A stretch of 64,000 bases of DNA from Acidiluteibacter sp963716125. Lineage in GTDB: Bacteria; Bacteroidota; Bacteroidia; Flavobacteriales_E; Vicingaceae. Positions 26,363 to 33,838 of the stretch are shown here, piece by piece; position 1 is the first letter of the stretch; each line of letters begins with the position of its first letter. The notes below the pieces were generated by a model, which made no database searches, had not been told where the DNA came from, and saw only the letters and a list, made by a program, of their open reading frames with translations. The position numbers were made by a program, and so were the translations under genes. Location of the stretch: NCBI GenBank assembly GCA_963716125.1, contig OY970294.1:2046001-2110000 (forward strand), written 5' to 3'.

Positions 26363-26387
26363 ATACTTCGTTTGTTTTAAAACTTGT

Positions 26388-26491
26388 TGTCTGTTATCGA
26401 ATAACTTGTTTTATATTTGTAATGCAAAAATAGAATGTCTTAAAAAAACGTACAATAGCTAAATCGACCAAAGTGTCTGTTATGGAACAGA
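26388..26491. promoter_or_regulatory. Divergent regulatory region with twin candidate TetR sites
   Basis: A 14-bp motif TGTCTGTTAT(C/G)GAA occurs twice in direct orientation (26388-26401, 26474-26487). The second is part of a perfect palindrome TCTGTT-ATGG-AACAGA (26476-26491); the first contains GTTAT-CGA-ATAAC (26393-26405). Between them are -7 boxes for both directions: TATATTTG (26412-26419, plus) and TATTTTTG (26432-26425, minus). This suggests that one regulator controls both the ABC operon and its own gene. Confidence 0.55.
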
Positions 26492-26512
26492 TTCGGATAA
26501 AAGTTCAGTAAA

Positions 26513-27049
26513 ATGAAGAAGAAAACTCAAAAGCCTGTTGATAGGCGAATTCAAAAATCAAAGAAGTATTTGTCAGATGCTTTTATAGCATTGATTTTAG
26601 AGAAAGGGTATGAAGCGGTAACAGTTCAAGAAATAATTGATAGAGCAAATGTAGGTCGTTCCACTTTCTACGCTCATTTTGAAAGTAAAGAACAATTACT
26701 CTTTAGTTTGCTTGGAACGATGAACGAGAAAAGTAAAGATGGGATAGATTTTGAAATGCTTTTCAATCACTGCGCAGACAATTTTCAAATTGCAAAAGCA
26801 ATGTTGGGGAAGAAAGGTGGGGATTTAATTATCGGTCATATTCGAGATGTGATGAGTTTGAAAATTGCCAAAGATTTAAAACGTGATTCATCAAAATCAA
26901 AGTCAGAACAACTCAAAATATATTTTACAAGTGAAGCGTTGTCCGCTGCATTGGTCAGTTATCTAACAAATTGGTTGGATGAGGATATGCCTTACAGTTC
27001 AGAAGAAATGTCTGCAAAGTGTAATGAACTGGTCGAAAAGTTTACTTGA
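26513..27049 (+). CDS. TetR/AcrR-family transcriptional regulator
   Basis: A 178-aa protein. The N-terminal helix-turn-helix is typical: RIQKSKKYLSDAFIALILEKGYEAVTVQEIIDRANVGRSTFYAHFESKEQLL (about 9-60). The rest is an all-helical ligand and dimer domain. It is the only rightward gene in the left 28 kb and is divergent from the LolA-like/ABC operon, which it probably represses through the two sites between them. The ligand is unknown. Confidence 0.9.
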   Translation: MKKKTQKPVDRRIQKSKKYLSDAFIALILEKGYEAVTVQEIIDRANVGRSTFYAHFESKEQLLFSLLGTMNEKSKDGIDFEMLFNHCADNFQIAKAMLGKKGGDLIIGHIRDVMSLKIAKDLKRDSSKSKSEQLKIYFTSEALSAALVSYLTNWLDEDMPYSSEEMSAKCNELVEKFT

Positions 27050-27093
27050 TTGTTGTCAATCCATTCATCTTTTGGGGTGGTGGGTGGGCTTGG

Positions 27094-27188
27094 GTGCGGT
27101 TGGGCAAAATTAAATGTGGTGTTTTAGTGTGGGCTTGTGTGTTGGCAAAAACACCTCTTTTAATTTTGTGAAGGGTTGGCGTTTTGCA
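27094..27188. repeat. Q element copy 6, halves in swapped order
   Basis: The AAATGTG half comes first (CAAAATTAAATGTGGTGTTTT) and the CTCTTTT half second (GTGTTGGC then AAAACACCTCTTTTAATTTT); everywhere else the order is the reverse. The two halves still pair almost perfectly. It lies between the TetR gene and the recombinase. Confidence 0.65.
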
Positions 27189-27245
27189 TTCCTTCCATTT
27201 CAATGTTGCACTGTCGTTCGTTTTTTTAGGTTGCACATAACAAGT

Positions 27246-27274
27246 GCATATGACGCACTCAGTGCGTCATATGC
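27246..27274. repeat. Perfect palindrome beside the recombinase, possibly a P relative or terminator
   Basis: Two 14-bp arms GCATATGACGCACT surround one C. The AAC at 27239 and the flank GCACATAAC match the reversed right flank of the P copy at 21028 (GTTATGTGC). It ends 12 bp from the recombinase stop codon and could also terminate its mRNA. Confidence 0.6.
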
Positions 27275-27285
27275 ATATTTTGTGA

Positions 27286-28441
27286 TTACCGCAAATTTAA
27301 TAAATCTATTGGACTTTTTATCTTGTGAATTTGATTAGTAGCCACATGAGTGTATATTTCTGTCGTCTGACTAGAATTGTGACCCAACAAAACTTGAATA
27401 GATCTCAAGTCGGTACCATTTTCCAATAAATGAGTAGCAAATGAATGTCTTAATGTATGCGCACTTACATTTTTACGAATACCTGCAATTGATGCTGCTT
27501 TCTTTATCAACTTATTAATGCTAGATCCTGAATACTGCAACCCAGTAGATCCCTCAAATAGATAGTTTTTAGGACGATACTTTTTGTAGTATATTCGTAA
27601 ATCGATCAAAAGCTGTTCACTCAACAACGTTACGCGATCTTTATTGCCTTTTGCTTGTTTGATGTTAATCAACAATCGTTTACTATCTATATCTTCCAAC
27701 CGAAGATTAATTAATTCGCTTCTGCGTAAACCTGCAGAATACAATAGACTAATAATACACTTGTGTTTTATATTTCCTGTAGCCCAAATAAGATCTTCTA
27801 TTTCTTTTAATGCCAAAACAATAGGAAGTTTTTGATTCTTTTTTTGGTCTATGAATAGCATAAAATCGGTTGGGCATACCTAGAACTACTTCATAATAAA
27901 ATTTAATAGAATTTATTATCAAATTTAAAGTGTTTTTAGATATTCCTTGTCGCTGATTCATCAATAGATACGATTGGATATCCTGTTCAGTTAGATGGTT
28001 ATAATCTATAGAATAATAATGATTAATAAATTTTTCGAAATAATGTATGTACGATTTTGCAGTAGCAAAGGAGTACATTTTAATTTCTAAGGTATCATAA
28101 AATGAGGTAGGACAGTATTGAATACCTTCTTTCGGTAATCTATTTTTATAATCATTTAATGAAATCATCTCTTCATTAAAACCACCTGCATTTCCAAAAA
28201 AATACTTTCCATTAACCCATGCTACACCTCTAAAAGTATGAAAGATAGTATCTAAGTTTTGCTTACAATTTGCTAAATAAAACATATCAAATTGATCAGA
28301 CCATTTTATCTCTTTTATTTCTTTAGTTAAGGCAATCAATACCTTATTAGGAAAGAACTTCAAACCGATTTGTTTCTTTCCATCTATAAATAAGTGCTTT
28401 AAAGATATTTTATATAAGCTTTGAGTAAACATATTATGCAT
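27286..28441 (-). pseudogene. Tyrosine recombinase (Xer/phage-integrase family), frameshifted at an A7 run
   Basis: Two overlapping frames give one protein of about 384 aa. The N-terminal frame (28441 to about 27845) holds a Bacteroidota-type extra domain (KQIGLKFFPNKVLIALTKEI...GKYF) and the SAM-like core-binding domain (SYIHYFEKFINHYYSIDYNHLTEQDIQSYL). The C-terminal frame holds all catalytic residues: Arg in AGLRRSELINLRLEDID, HTLRHSF, LGHNSSQTT and Tyr in EIYTHVA, ending HKIKSPIDLL, a tail also seen in integron integrases. The shift falls in CCAAAAAAAGAA; one fewer A restores the frame. It may be true decay, phase variation or an assembly error. It points leftward into the array of P/Q-bounded modules. 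Confidence 0.8.
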
Positions 28442-28471
28442 AATTAAATATAAAACATACTACAAATGAAC

Positions 28472-28516
28472 TATTAAGCGACTAATAGTCGCTTAATAAG
28501 CTTTTGTTTAAATTTG
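28472..28516. promoter_or_regulatory. Long perfect inverted repeat between the recombinase and zinc-ribbon genes, with -7 box
   Basis: Arms of 12 bp (TATTAAGCGACT) separated by AAT occupy 28472-28498. A rightward -7 box TAAATTTG (28509-28516) follows 10 bp later, just before ATG 28521. The repeat occupies the place of the missing -33 box, so it may be an operator or a recombination site. Confidence 0.5.
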
Positions 28517-28520
28517 TAAA

Positions 28521-28895
28521 ATGGAGAAAATAAAAAAATGCCCTGTTTGCGATACTATAATCAGAGGTAGAACGGATAAGATTTTTTGTTCTTTAGAATG
28601 CAAAAGAGCTGCTGATTATGAAAAAAGAAAAACGGAAGAAGTACTATATTTAGAAATTGATAGACAATTAAAAACCAATAGAAAAATTTTAAAGAAATAC
28701 AACAGAGTAGGTAAAACAACACTTCGAAAAGAAGATATAATCAAAGAGGGGTTCAATCCTAAATATTTTACGCATTATTGGAAAAATAATAAAGGAGATG
28801 TATATCTTTTCGTTTACGATTACGGATTTTTAGCGCTTAAAGATAATAATAAAGAAAAATACCTCATTGTCCAATGGCAAGTGTATATGAAATAA
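28521..28895 (+). CDS. Zinc-ribbon protein (DUF2116-like)
   Basis: A 124-aa protein. CPVCDTIIRGRTDKIFCSLECKR (8-30) is a Cys4 zinc ribbon. The rest is helical then beta (NRKILKKYNRVGKTTLRKED, GDVYLFVYDYGFLALKDNN). Such proteins are common in Bacteroidota beside unrelated genes; the function is unknown. It is divergent from the tyrosine recombinase and shares the palindromic spacer with it. Confidence 0.75.
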   Translation: MEKIKKCPVCDTIIRGRTDKIFCSLECKRAADYEKRKTEEVLYLEIDRQLKTNRKILKKYNRVGKTTLRKEDIIKEGFNPKYFTHYWKNNKGDVYLFVYDYGFLALKDNNKEKYLIVQWQVYMK

Positions 28896-28912
28896 AAGTT
28901 TATCTCAAAAAA

Positions 28913-28937
28913 AATGCAGCTAATTAATAGCTGCATT
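28913..28937. terminator. Hairpin between convergent genes
   Basis: AATGCAGCTA and TAGCTGCATT are perfect 10-bp arms around a 5-base loop, with A-rich sequence on the left and TCATTTTATTT on the right. It sits between the ends of the zinc-ribbon gene and the Lys-rich gene and probably serves both. Confidence 0.65.
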
Positions 28938-29044
28938 CATTTTATTTGGTTGCTTTTTTTCTCTCGTTTGGCTGCCTTTTTTTCCTTGGCAGTTTTTGTA
29001 GGTGCCTTTTTCTCGGTCTTTTTTGCATCTTGTGACTTAGCCAT
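28937..29044 (-). CDS. Small Lys-rich protein
   Basis: A 35-aa protein starting MAKSQDAKKTEKKAPTKTAK, with 15 lysines and no hydrophobic core. The pattern MAK...KK...KTAKEKKAAKREKK matches short proteins I associate with Bacteroidota genomes, which argues against chance. It is possibly a nucleic-acid or ribosome-associated peptide, by composition only. The 202 bp upstream, to 29246, hold no other gene I can support. Confidence 0.55.
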   Translation of the reverse strand: MAKSQDAKKTEKKAPTKTAKEKKAAKREKKSNQIK

Positions 29045-29246
29045 AATCTATAATTTTTTGAAGTTTAATTGTATAATTAGCGACTCCTAAATTAAGACTA
29101 AAATCAATTTTTTTATTCATTTTAATAAAAAATTATTTTAAGCTGTTTTTTCTAATAGAGTTATCAATTCAAATTTAAAGCAACTTTCCTTCCTTAAATA
29201 GTCTCGACAGATATTGAATTGTTTGTTTTGAACGTAGCCTTACCGA

Positions 29247-29408
29247 TCAACATCCCAACAATTTTCCTGCTCCAAAAAATACTGCTATCCATACTAATCC
29301 TTTGATAAAGAAAAAAAGAAAGCCAGCCACACCAATACGTTTTAGCCAAGTTTTTTTATCATTTTTCTTCTTGTCATTTTCATAGTCGGTCATTTTATTA
29401 TCTTCCAT
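29247..29408 (-). CDS. Small single-helix membrane protein
   Basis: A 53-aa protein starting MEDNKMTDYENDKKKNDKKT, with a charged N-terminal half and one membrane helix (RIGVAGFLFFFIKGLVWIAVFF), then a short tail GAGKLLGC. Its ATG overlaps the exonuclease stop as ATGA, so the two are translationally coupled. By charge the N-terminus should be cytoplasmic. Function unknown; the tight coupling to a DnaQ-like exonuclease is the best clue. Confidence 0.6.
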   Translation of the reverse strand: MEDNKMTDYENDKKKNDKKTWLKRIGVAGFLFFFIKGLVWIAVFFGAGKLLGC

Positions 29409-29926
29409 CAAATAGCAATTTTAATCTCCTCAGGATTTTCTTGTAAAATCATTTCAAATAATTTTACTGTAGCTTCTGCATCTCCCTTAGCTCTATGTCG
29501 ATTAGCAACTTGAATACCTAAGTCTTTACATAATTTACCTAAACTATAAGAGGCTCTAAATGGAATGTATTTTCTACTTAATTTAACCGTACAAAGATGT
29601 TCTCTCACAAAGGAATAACCTAAATTTTTAAACTCTTCTTTTATAAATGAATAGTCAAATTTTGAATTGTGAGCTATAATAGTGGTGTTTTGAGTAATAA
29701 GTACAATTTCTTTGGCTACTTCATAAAACTTGGGTGCCGTGGAAACCATTTGGTCGGTAATACCTGTAAGTCGTTGTACAAAAGGTGGTATAGGCATTTG
29801 TGGATTAACCAAAGTGGAAAATTCATTAATTACTTGCTTGCCATCGTGAATAAATATGGCAATTTCTGTAATTTTACCTTGGCTGCAGTTGCCTCCGGTT
29901 GTTTCTATGTCAATTATTGCAAACAA
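29408..29926 (-). CDS. DnaQ-like 3'-5' exonuclease
   Basis: A 172-aa DEDDh exonuclease: ExoI IIDIETTGG (4-12), ExoII IIAHNSKFDYSF (about 84-95), ExoIII NRHRAKGDAEAT (about 144-155). It lacks the GIY-YIG extension that many Bacteroidota DnaQ homologues carry, so it is a stand-alone nuclease. The start is TTG 29926, since an in-frame TGA lies directly before it; a -7 box TAAATTTG lies at 29948-29941. It may act in proofreading or repair, or on RNA. It is coupled to a 53-aa membrane protein downstream. Confidence 0.82.
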   Translation of the reverse strand: MFAIIDIETTGGNCSQGKITEIAIFIHDGKQVINEFSTLVNPQMPIPPFVQRLTGITDQMVSTAPKFYEVAKEIVLITQNTTIIAHNSKFDYSFIKEEFKNLGYSFVREHLCTVKLSRKYIPFRASYSLGKLCKDLGIQVANRHRAKGDAEATVKLFEMILQENPEEIKIAI

Positions 29927-30002
29927 TCAATTATTTTGTGCAAATTTATCAATTCATTATGAATTGGAACATATTAAATATAAAACTTTAAATAAAACGA
30001 TT

Positions 30003-30290
30003 ATGGCGAATAAAAGAGATCTTAAAAAGCAAATTAAAAAAAGAACAAACAATTTAATGGAAGATGCCTATTCATACACCTTAAATAATCCTGGTGATAA
30101 TGATGCTAAAGCAGATAAACTTATTGATAATATTGCTGATAAATGGTTTGATTTGGTTTCTAAAGTGAATCATCATCCAAAAAACGGTAAAAGATCAGAA
30201 GTAAAGAAGCACTTTTCAGAAATTAAGAAAGAATTGAATGAATCTGCTTCTAAATATGACGAAAAAGTAGATGAGCTGTATAAAAGCTAA
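30003..30290 (+). CDS. Small charged helical protein of unknown function
   Basis: A 95-aa protein starting MANKRDLKKQIKKRTNNLME. It is charged and helical throughout, with no signal or membrane segment (DNIADKWFDLVSKVNHHPKNGKRSEVKKHFSEIKKELNE). It is divergent from the exonuclease gene and followed 12 bp later by a strong terminator, so it is monocistronic. I chose ATG 30003 because the longer frame upstream lies within the exonuclease gene. It resembles conserved Bacteroidota hypotheticals; function unknown. Confidence 0.75.
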   Translation: MANKRDLKKQIKKRTNNLMEDAYSYTLNNPGDNDAKADKLIDNIADKWFDLVSKVNHHPKNGKRSEVKKHFSEIKKELNESASKYDEKVDELYKS

Positions 30291-30301
30291 ATAGGATAAA
30301 T

Positions 30302-30334
30302 AAAAAAAGTCTCGACATTGTCGAGACTTTTTTT
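30302..30334. terminator. Bidirectional rho-independent terminator
   Basis: GTCTCGAC-ATT-GTCGAGAC with seven A on the left and seven T on the right. It lies between convergent genes ending at 30290 and 30333 and is symmetrical enough to serve both. Confidence 0.85.
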
Positions 30335-30476
30335 ATGTTGATACAACTTCCAAATCAGGATATCTAGGTAGCCATATATCAAGGGCTTTCATATCCTTTA
30401 CATATATAATTGTGTTGCGATCTAGTTTCACTTTAATTTTTGGCTGTAATACTTTTTCTTTCTTTTTCTTAGCCAT
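30333..30476 (-). CDS. Small basic protein
   Basis: A 47-aa protein starting MAKKKKEKVLQPKIKVKLDR, then NTIIYVKDMKALDIWLPRYPDLEV. The Lys-rich head and the VKDM..L..W..RYP core resemble short conserved Bacteroidota proteins. It ends inside the T run of the shared terminator. Function unknown. The 226 bp to the next gene hold nothing I can support. Confidence 0.55.
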   Translation of the reverse strand: MAKKKKEKVLQPKIKVKLDRNTIIYVKDMKALDIWLPRYPDLEVVST

Positions 30477-30702
30477 TGTTTTTTAATTTTATTAAATTTA
30501 AAAGTACATAATTTTTTATGCACGCATAAGGTTTCTACTGTTAAAGTTCCTTAATCTCGGGTAAGATAAATCTATTCCTCTAATAAACCAAATTTTTGTA
30601 AAATTGTTTTCATTTAATGTAAATTAAAATAAACTTACTTTATTTTAAAAATGATTATAGTTAATTTTAAATCCGATTATTATCCTATTTCAATATACTC
30701 AA

Positions 30703-31215
30703 ATGATATTAAAAAATAATATAATAGAATTGCCTCATTTTTACAAAAAGTATGTAGATGCAATTGATGAAGGCAATTATTATACCTTATTAAATGACAA
30801 TTTAATGCAAATCAAAACAGCATTTAAAAAGTTTGAAAATAATCCTCAATACACTTACGAAGCAGGCAAGTGGACTGTTTTAGAATTGCTTTCACATATG
30901 GTGGATGTAGAACGGATTTTGGGATATAGAGCGCATGCAATTGCTAGAAATGAGTCTAAAGATTTGCTAGGTTTTAATGAAGATGATTATGTAATTGCTA
31001 CAGATTTTGATAATAAATCAATAGGCAAATTGTTGGAAGAGTTTGAATACCTAAGAAAAGGTAATTCCATTATGTTGGAGCAATTTTCAGACAAGGAATT
31101 TAATAGAGTAGGTAAAGCAAATAATTATTCTGTAAGTGTAATTGCCTTAGCATATATTATTTTAGGTCATGCAGTTCACCATATTAATATATTAAAAGAA
31201 AGATATAATGATTAG
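30703..31215 (+). CDS. DinB-family protein
   Basis: A 170-aa four-helix-bundle protein. Metal-ligand histidines of the DinB/YfiT superfamily appear in LSHMVDVERILGYRAH (about 64-80) and GHAVHHINILKERY (about 154-167). Members include thiol-dependent transferases; the substrate is unknown here. It is the first of three overlapping or adjacent genes with CsaA and an MBL-fold hydrolase. Its end overlaps the CsaA start by 8 bp. Confidence 0.82.
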   Translation: MILKNNIIELPHFYKKYVDAIDEGNYYTLLNDNLMQIKTAFKKFENNPQYTYEAGKWTVLELLSHMVDVERILGYRAHAIARNESKDLLGFNEDDYVIATDFDNKSIGKLLEEFEYLRKGNSIMLEQFSDKEFNRVGKANNYSVSVIALAYIILGHAVHHINILKERYND

Positions 31216-31537
31216 TTGGGAAGATTTTAAAAAAGTGGATATTAGAACAGGAACCATTATAAGTGCTGAACCATTTGAAAAATCAAAAGCTTCAGCATAT
31301 ATTCTCCACATTGATTTTGGTGCAGGTGGAATTAAAAAATCTTCGGCACAAATTACTTCTATTTATTCTCCTGAAGAATTAATAGGTAAGCAAATTGTGG
31401 CTGTTGTCAACTTTCCCAATAAACAAATTGCCAATATTCAGTCAGAATGTTTGGTTTTGGGAGCTGTTCAAGAAAATAATGAAGTAGTTTTGCTACAAAC
31501 AGAAAGAAATACCGAAAACGGAATTAAAATCAGTTAA
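31208..31537 (+). CDS. csaA: CsaA-like tRNA-binding-fold protein
   Basis: A 109-aa OB-fold protein: ISWEDFKKVDIRTGTIISAEPFEKSKASAYILHIDFG at the start and VVNFPNKQIANIQSECLVLGA near residues 60-82 match CsaA/TRBP111. Members bind tRNA or act as export chaperones. Length and motifs are complete. It overlaps dinB and is followed 1 bp later by the MBL-fold gene. Confidence 0.9.
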   Translation: MISWEDFKKVDIRTGTIISAEPFEKSKASAYILHIDFGAGGIKKSSAQITSIYSPEELIGKQIVAVVNFPNKQIANIQSECLVLGAVQENNEVVLLQTERNTENGIKIS

Positions 31538-31538
31538 A

Positions 31539-32375
31539 ATGAAGATATATCCAATAGAAACAGGAAATTTTAAATTAGATGGCGGAGCAATGTTTGGAGT
31601 AGTGCCAAAAAGTTTATGGCAAAGAACCAATCCTGCCGATGAAAATAATTTATGTACATGGGCCATGCGTTGTATGTTGATAGAAGATGGTAATCAATTA
31701 ATATTGATTGATAATGGAATAGGAGAGAAGCAGTCTGAAAAGTTTTTTAGCCATTATTACTTACATGGAAGTGCAACTTTAGAAAATTCTATAAAAAAAT
31801 TAGGATTCGGATTGGATGAGATTACAGATGTTTTTTTAACGCATTTGCATTTTGATCATTGCGGTGGAGGTATAAAATGGAACAAGGACAAGACTAAATT
31901 TGAGGCTACTTTTAAAAATGCGAATTATTGGACCAATCGCAAGCACTGGAAATGGGCAACGGAGCCAAATGCTAGAGAGAAAGCATCTTTTTTGAAAGAA
32001 AACTTAATGCCCATGCAGGAATTAAATCAGCTTAAATTTGTAGAAGATGGTTTTGATGCATTTGAATTATTTTATGCCAATGGGCATACTGATGCTCAAA
32101 TGATTCCTATATTAAATTATCAGGGTAAAAAACTAGCATTTATGGCAGATTTATTGCCTTCCGCTGGACATATACCACTTCCTTATGTAATGGGGTATGA
32201 TACACGTCCTCTTTTAACTTTAGCAGAAAAAGAAATCTTTCTAAACCGGTGTGCAGACGAGGAAATTTTTATGTTTTTGGAACATGATGCAACCAACGAA
32301 CTCATAAGAGTAGAACAAACTGAAAAAGGAGTAAAATTAAAAGAAAGCTTCCATTTTAATGATATATTTAGTTAG
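31539..32375 (+). CDS. MBL-fold metallo-hydrolase
   Basis: A 278-aa metallo-beta-lactamase-fold enzyme. The zinc motif THLHFDHCGG (about 106-115) is intact; GHTDAQM (about 185) and DLLP and EHDA further on supply the remaining ligands. The N-terminal GGAMFGVVPKSLWQRTNPADENN resembles quorum-quenching lactonase-like and related hydrolases. The substrate is not predictable. It is the last gene of the dinB-csaA unit. Confidence 0.85.
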   Translation: MKIYPIETGNFKLDGGAMFGVVPKSLWQRTNPADENNLCTWAMRCMLIEDGNQLILIDNGIGEKQSEKFFSHYYLHGSATLENSIKKLGFGLDEITDVFLTHLHFDHCGGGIKWNKDKTKFEATFKNANYWTNRKHWKWATEPNAREKASFLKENLMPMQELNQLKFVEDGFDAFELFYANGHTDAQMIPILNYQGKKLAFMADLLPSAGHIPLPYVMGYDTRPLLTLAEKEIFLNRCADEEIFMFLEHDATNELIRVEQTEKGVKLKESFHFNDIFS

Positions 32376-32403
32376 TTCTCAATAATCTTATAATCAATTA
32401 ACT

Positions 32404-32549
32404 AAAATTTTTTATGCAATAAAAAATAATTGTCCATTGTTCATTGTTCATTGTCAATTGATCTTTAAACCTCCGTTTAAATTACACTTAACTTACTTAC
32501 GATTAGGATTTTAAAATTTTTTATGCAGTAAAAAATAATTGACCATTAT
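32404..32549. repeat. Pair of short direct repeats
   Basis: The run TTTTTTATGCA(A/G)TAAAAAAT with flanking bases, then CCATT, occurs at 32404-32440 and 32513-32549. Each is followed by short TTGTCAATT/TTATCAATT-type iterations. The 205-bp space between convergent genes holds nothing else. Confidence 0.6.
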
Positions 32550-32580
32550 CAATTATCAATTATCTATTGTTCTTTGATTA

Positions 32581-33825
32581 TCAGGCTACTTTAGTAAAAC
32601 TCCGTTTCAATTCATTTAAAAATTTATTGATATGATCGTATGTCACATGCGACATAACAACAATTTTCCACCAAGATGGTCGGTGCTCATAGGTATCGGC
32701 AACTAATTCATATTTTAAAGCAATTTCAGATGGAATATGATTCGCTTTAATAGTTACAATATTGATATAAGGATTTCTATAGTATGGAATTTTTAATTCA
32801 TCCAATTCATGACATAAATAATCAGCTCTTTCGATTAATTCATCCATTTTGGCTTTCCATTTAGCAGATCCATAAGTCATTAACAACATCCATATTACAA
32901 TTGCCATAGCGCCACTTCTGCTGCCACAAAGCGTATAATCTAGTCCTGGTACATATTGTGCTTCTTGAGTGGTAACATATTGCATGAACCCTTTTCTAAT
33001 CAAAAACATTCCCGTTCCATAAGGAGCTTGTAACATTTTATGACCATCTATAGAAATAGAACTTACTCGATTATTGGCAAAATTATGTTCATTTTCTTCA
33101 TGAGTAAAGGGATAGATAAAACCGCCAAAAGCAGCATCTAAATGTAGTTTGTAAACTAATTCTACTTTTTCCAAATAGCCAATAACAGGCTCTATGTCAT
33201 CTACTGATCCATAAAGTGTAGTGGAAACATTTAGAATCACAATAAAGTATTTAATTCCCTTATCTCTTGCATCTTTAACAATCTGATGCAATGCTTTTTC
33301 ATCAATTTGTCTTGTTTCAAAATTAACTGGTAATACCAATGAATGAAGCTGGAGTAAATCGCACCCTTTGGCGATAGAATAGTGGGTATCTTCAGAATAT
33401 AAAACACCTATTTGAGAAATATCGGCTCCATATTCTTTTCTAAAATAATTTCTGTAAATCCACATGGCTTCTAAGTTGGCTTCAGTGCCGCCTGTTGCTA
33501 CATAACCATCTTGTTGTCCTTTTTCACCTTTAAAAATTTGTTCTGAACATAATTCTATAAGTTCTTTTTCAATAGTTTGCGTTCCTTTGAATAATTGCAA
33601 ACCTTTTTGATCCATAGTATGGCATCCAATATGATTAGGATTGGCAATTAAGGTTTGTAAAAAAGGTGCTTCTTTTAAGAATAAGGCATCTCTGTAAAAT
33701 TCATCCTCATCAAGGTAAGTACCAGGTATACCCAAAATTGGTTTCTTTCCATAATTTCCATTATCTGCTAATGCTTTCTTAACCCTTTTAAGAATTTGTG
33801 CTTTTGTATGTGATTTCCAATTCAT
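32581..33825 (-). CDS. Group II PLP-dependent decarboxylase (histidine/glutamate decarboxylase-like)
   Basis: A 414-aa enzyme: VATGGTEANLEAMW (about 105-118) binds PLP phosphate, LHLDAAFGGFIYP carries the cofactor-pairing Asp, and SISIDGHKMLQAPYGTG holds the Schiff-base Lys in the HK motif. CGSRSGAMAIVIWMLLMTYG follows as in the group. Substrate specificity among His, Glu, Asp and aromatic amino acids cannot be told; general architecture is nearest to histidine decarboxylase-like proteins. Monocistronic. Confidence 0.85.
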   Translation of the reverse strand: MNWKSHTKAQILKRVKKALADNGNYGKKPILGIPGTYLDEDEFYRDALFLKEAPFLQTLIANPNHIGCHTMDQKGLQLFKGTQTIEKELIELCSEQIFKGEKGQQDGYVATGGTEANLEAMWIYRNYFRKEYGADISQIGVLYSEDTHYSIAKGCDLLQLHSLVLPVNFETRQIDEKALHQIVKDARDKGIKYFIVILNVSTTLYGSVDDIEPVIGYLEKVELVYKLHLDAAFGGFIYPFTHEENEHNFANNRVSSISIDGHKMLQAPYGTGMFLIRKGFMQYVTTQEAQYVPGLDYTLCGSRSGAMAIVIWMLLMTYGSAKWKAKMDELIERADYLCHELDELKIPYYRNPYINIVTIKANHIPSEIALKYELVADTYEHRPSWWKIVVMSHVTYDHINKFLNELKRSFTKVA

Positions 33826-33838
33826 AATATGAGTATTT

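Noticed and set aside
27830..27850. Programmed -1 frameshift in the recombinase
   Set aside because: The two frames are related by +1, so slippage on A-AAA-AAA toward -1 gives the wrong frame.
29856..30002. Upstream extension of the 95-aa gene
   Set aside because: The extra codons lie antisense within the exonuclease gene and its promoter; ATG 30003 begins the recognisable MANKRDL protein.
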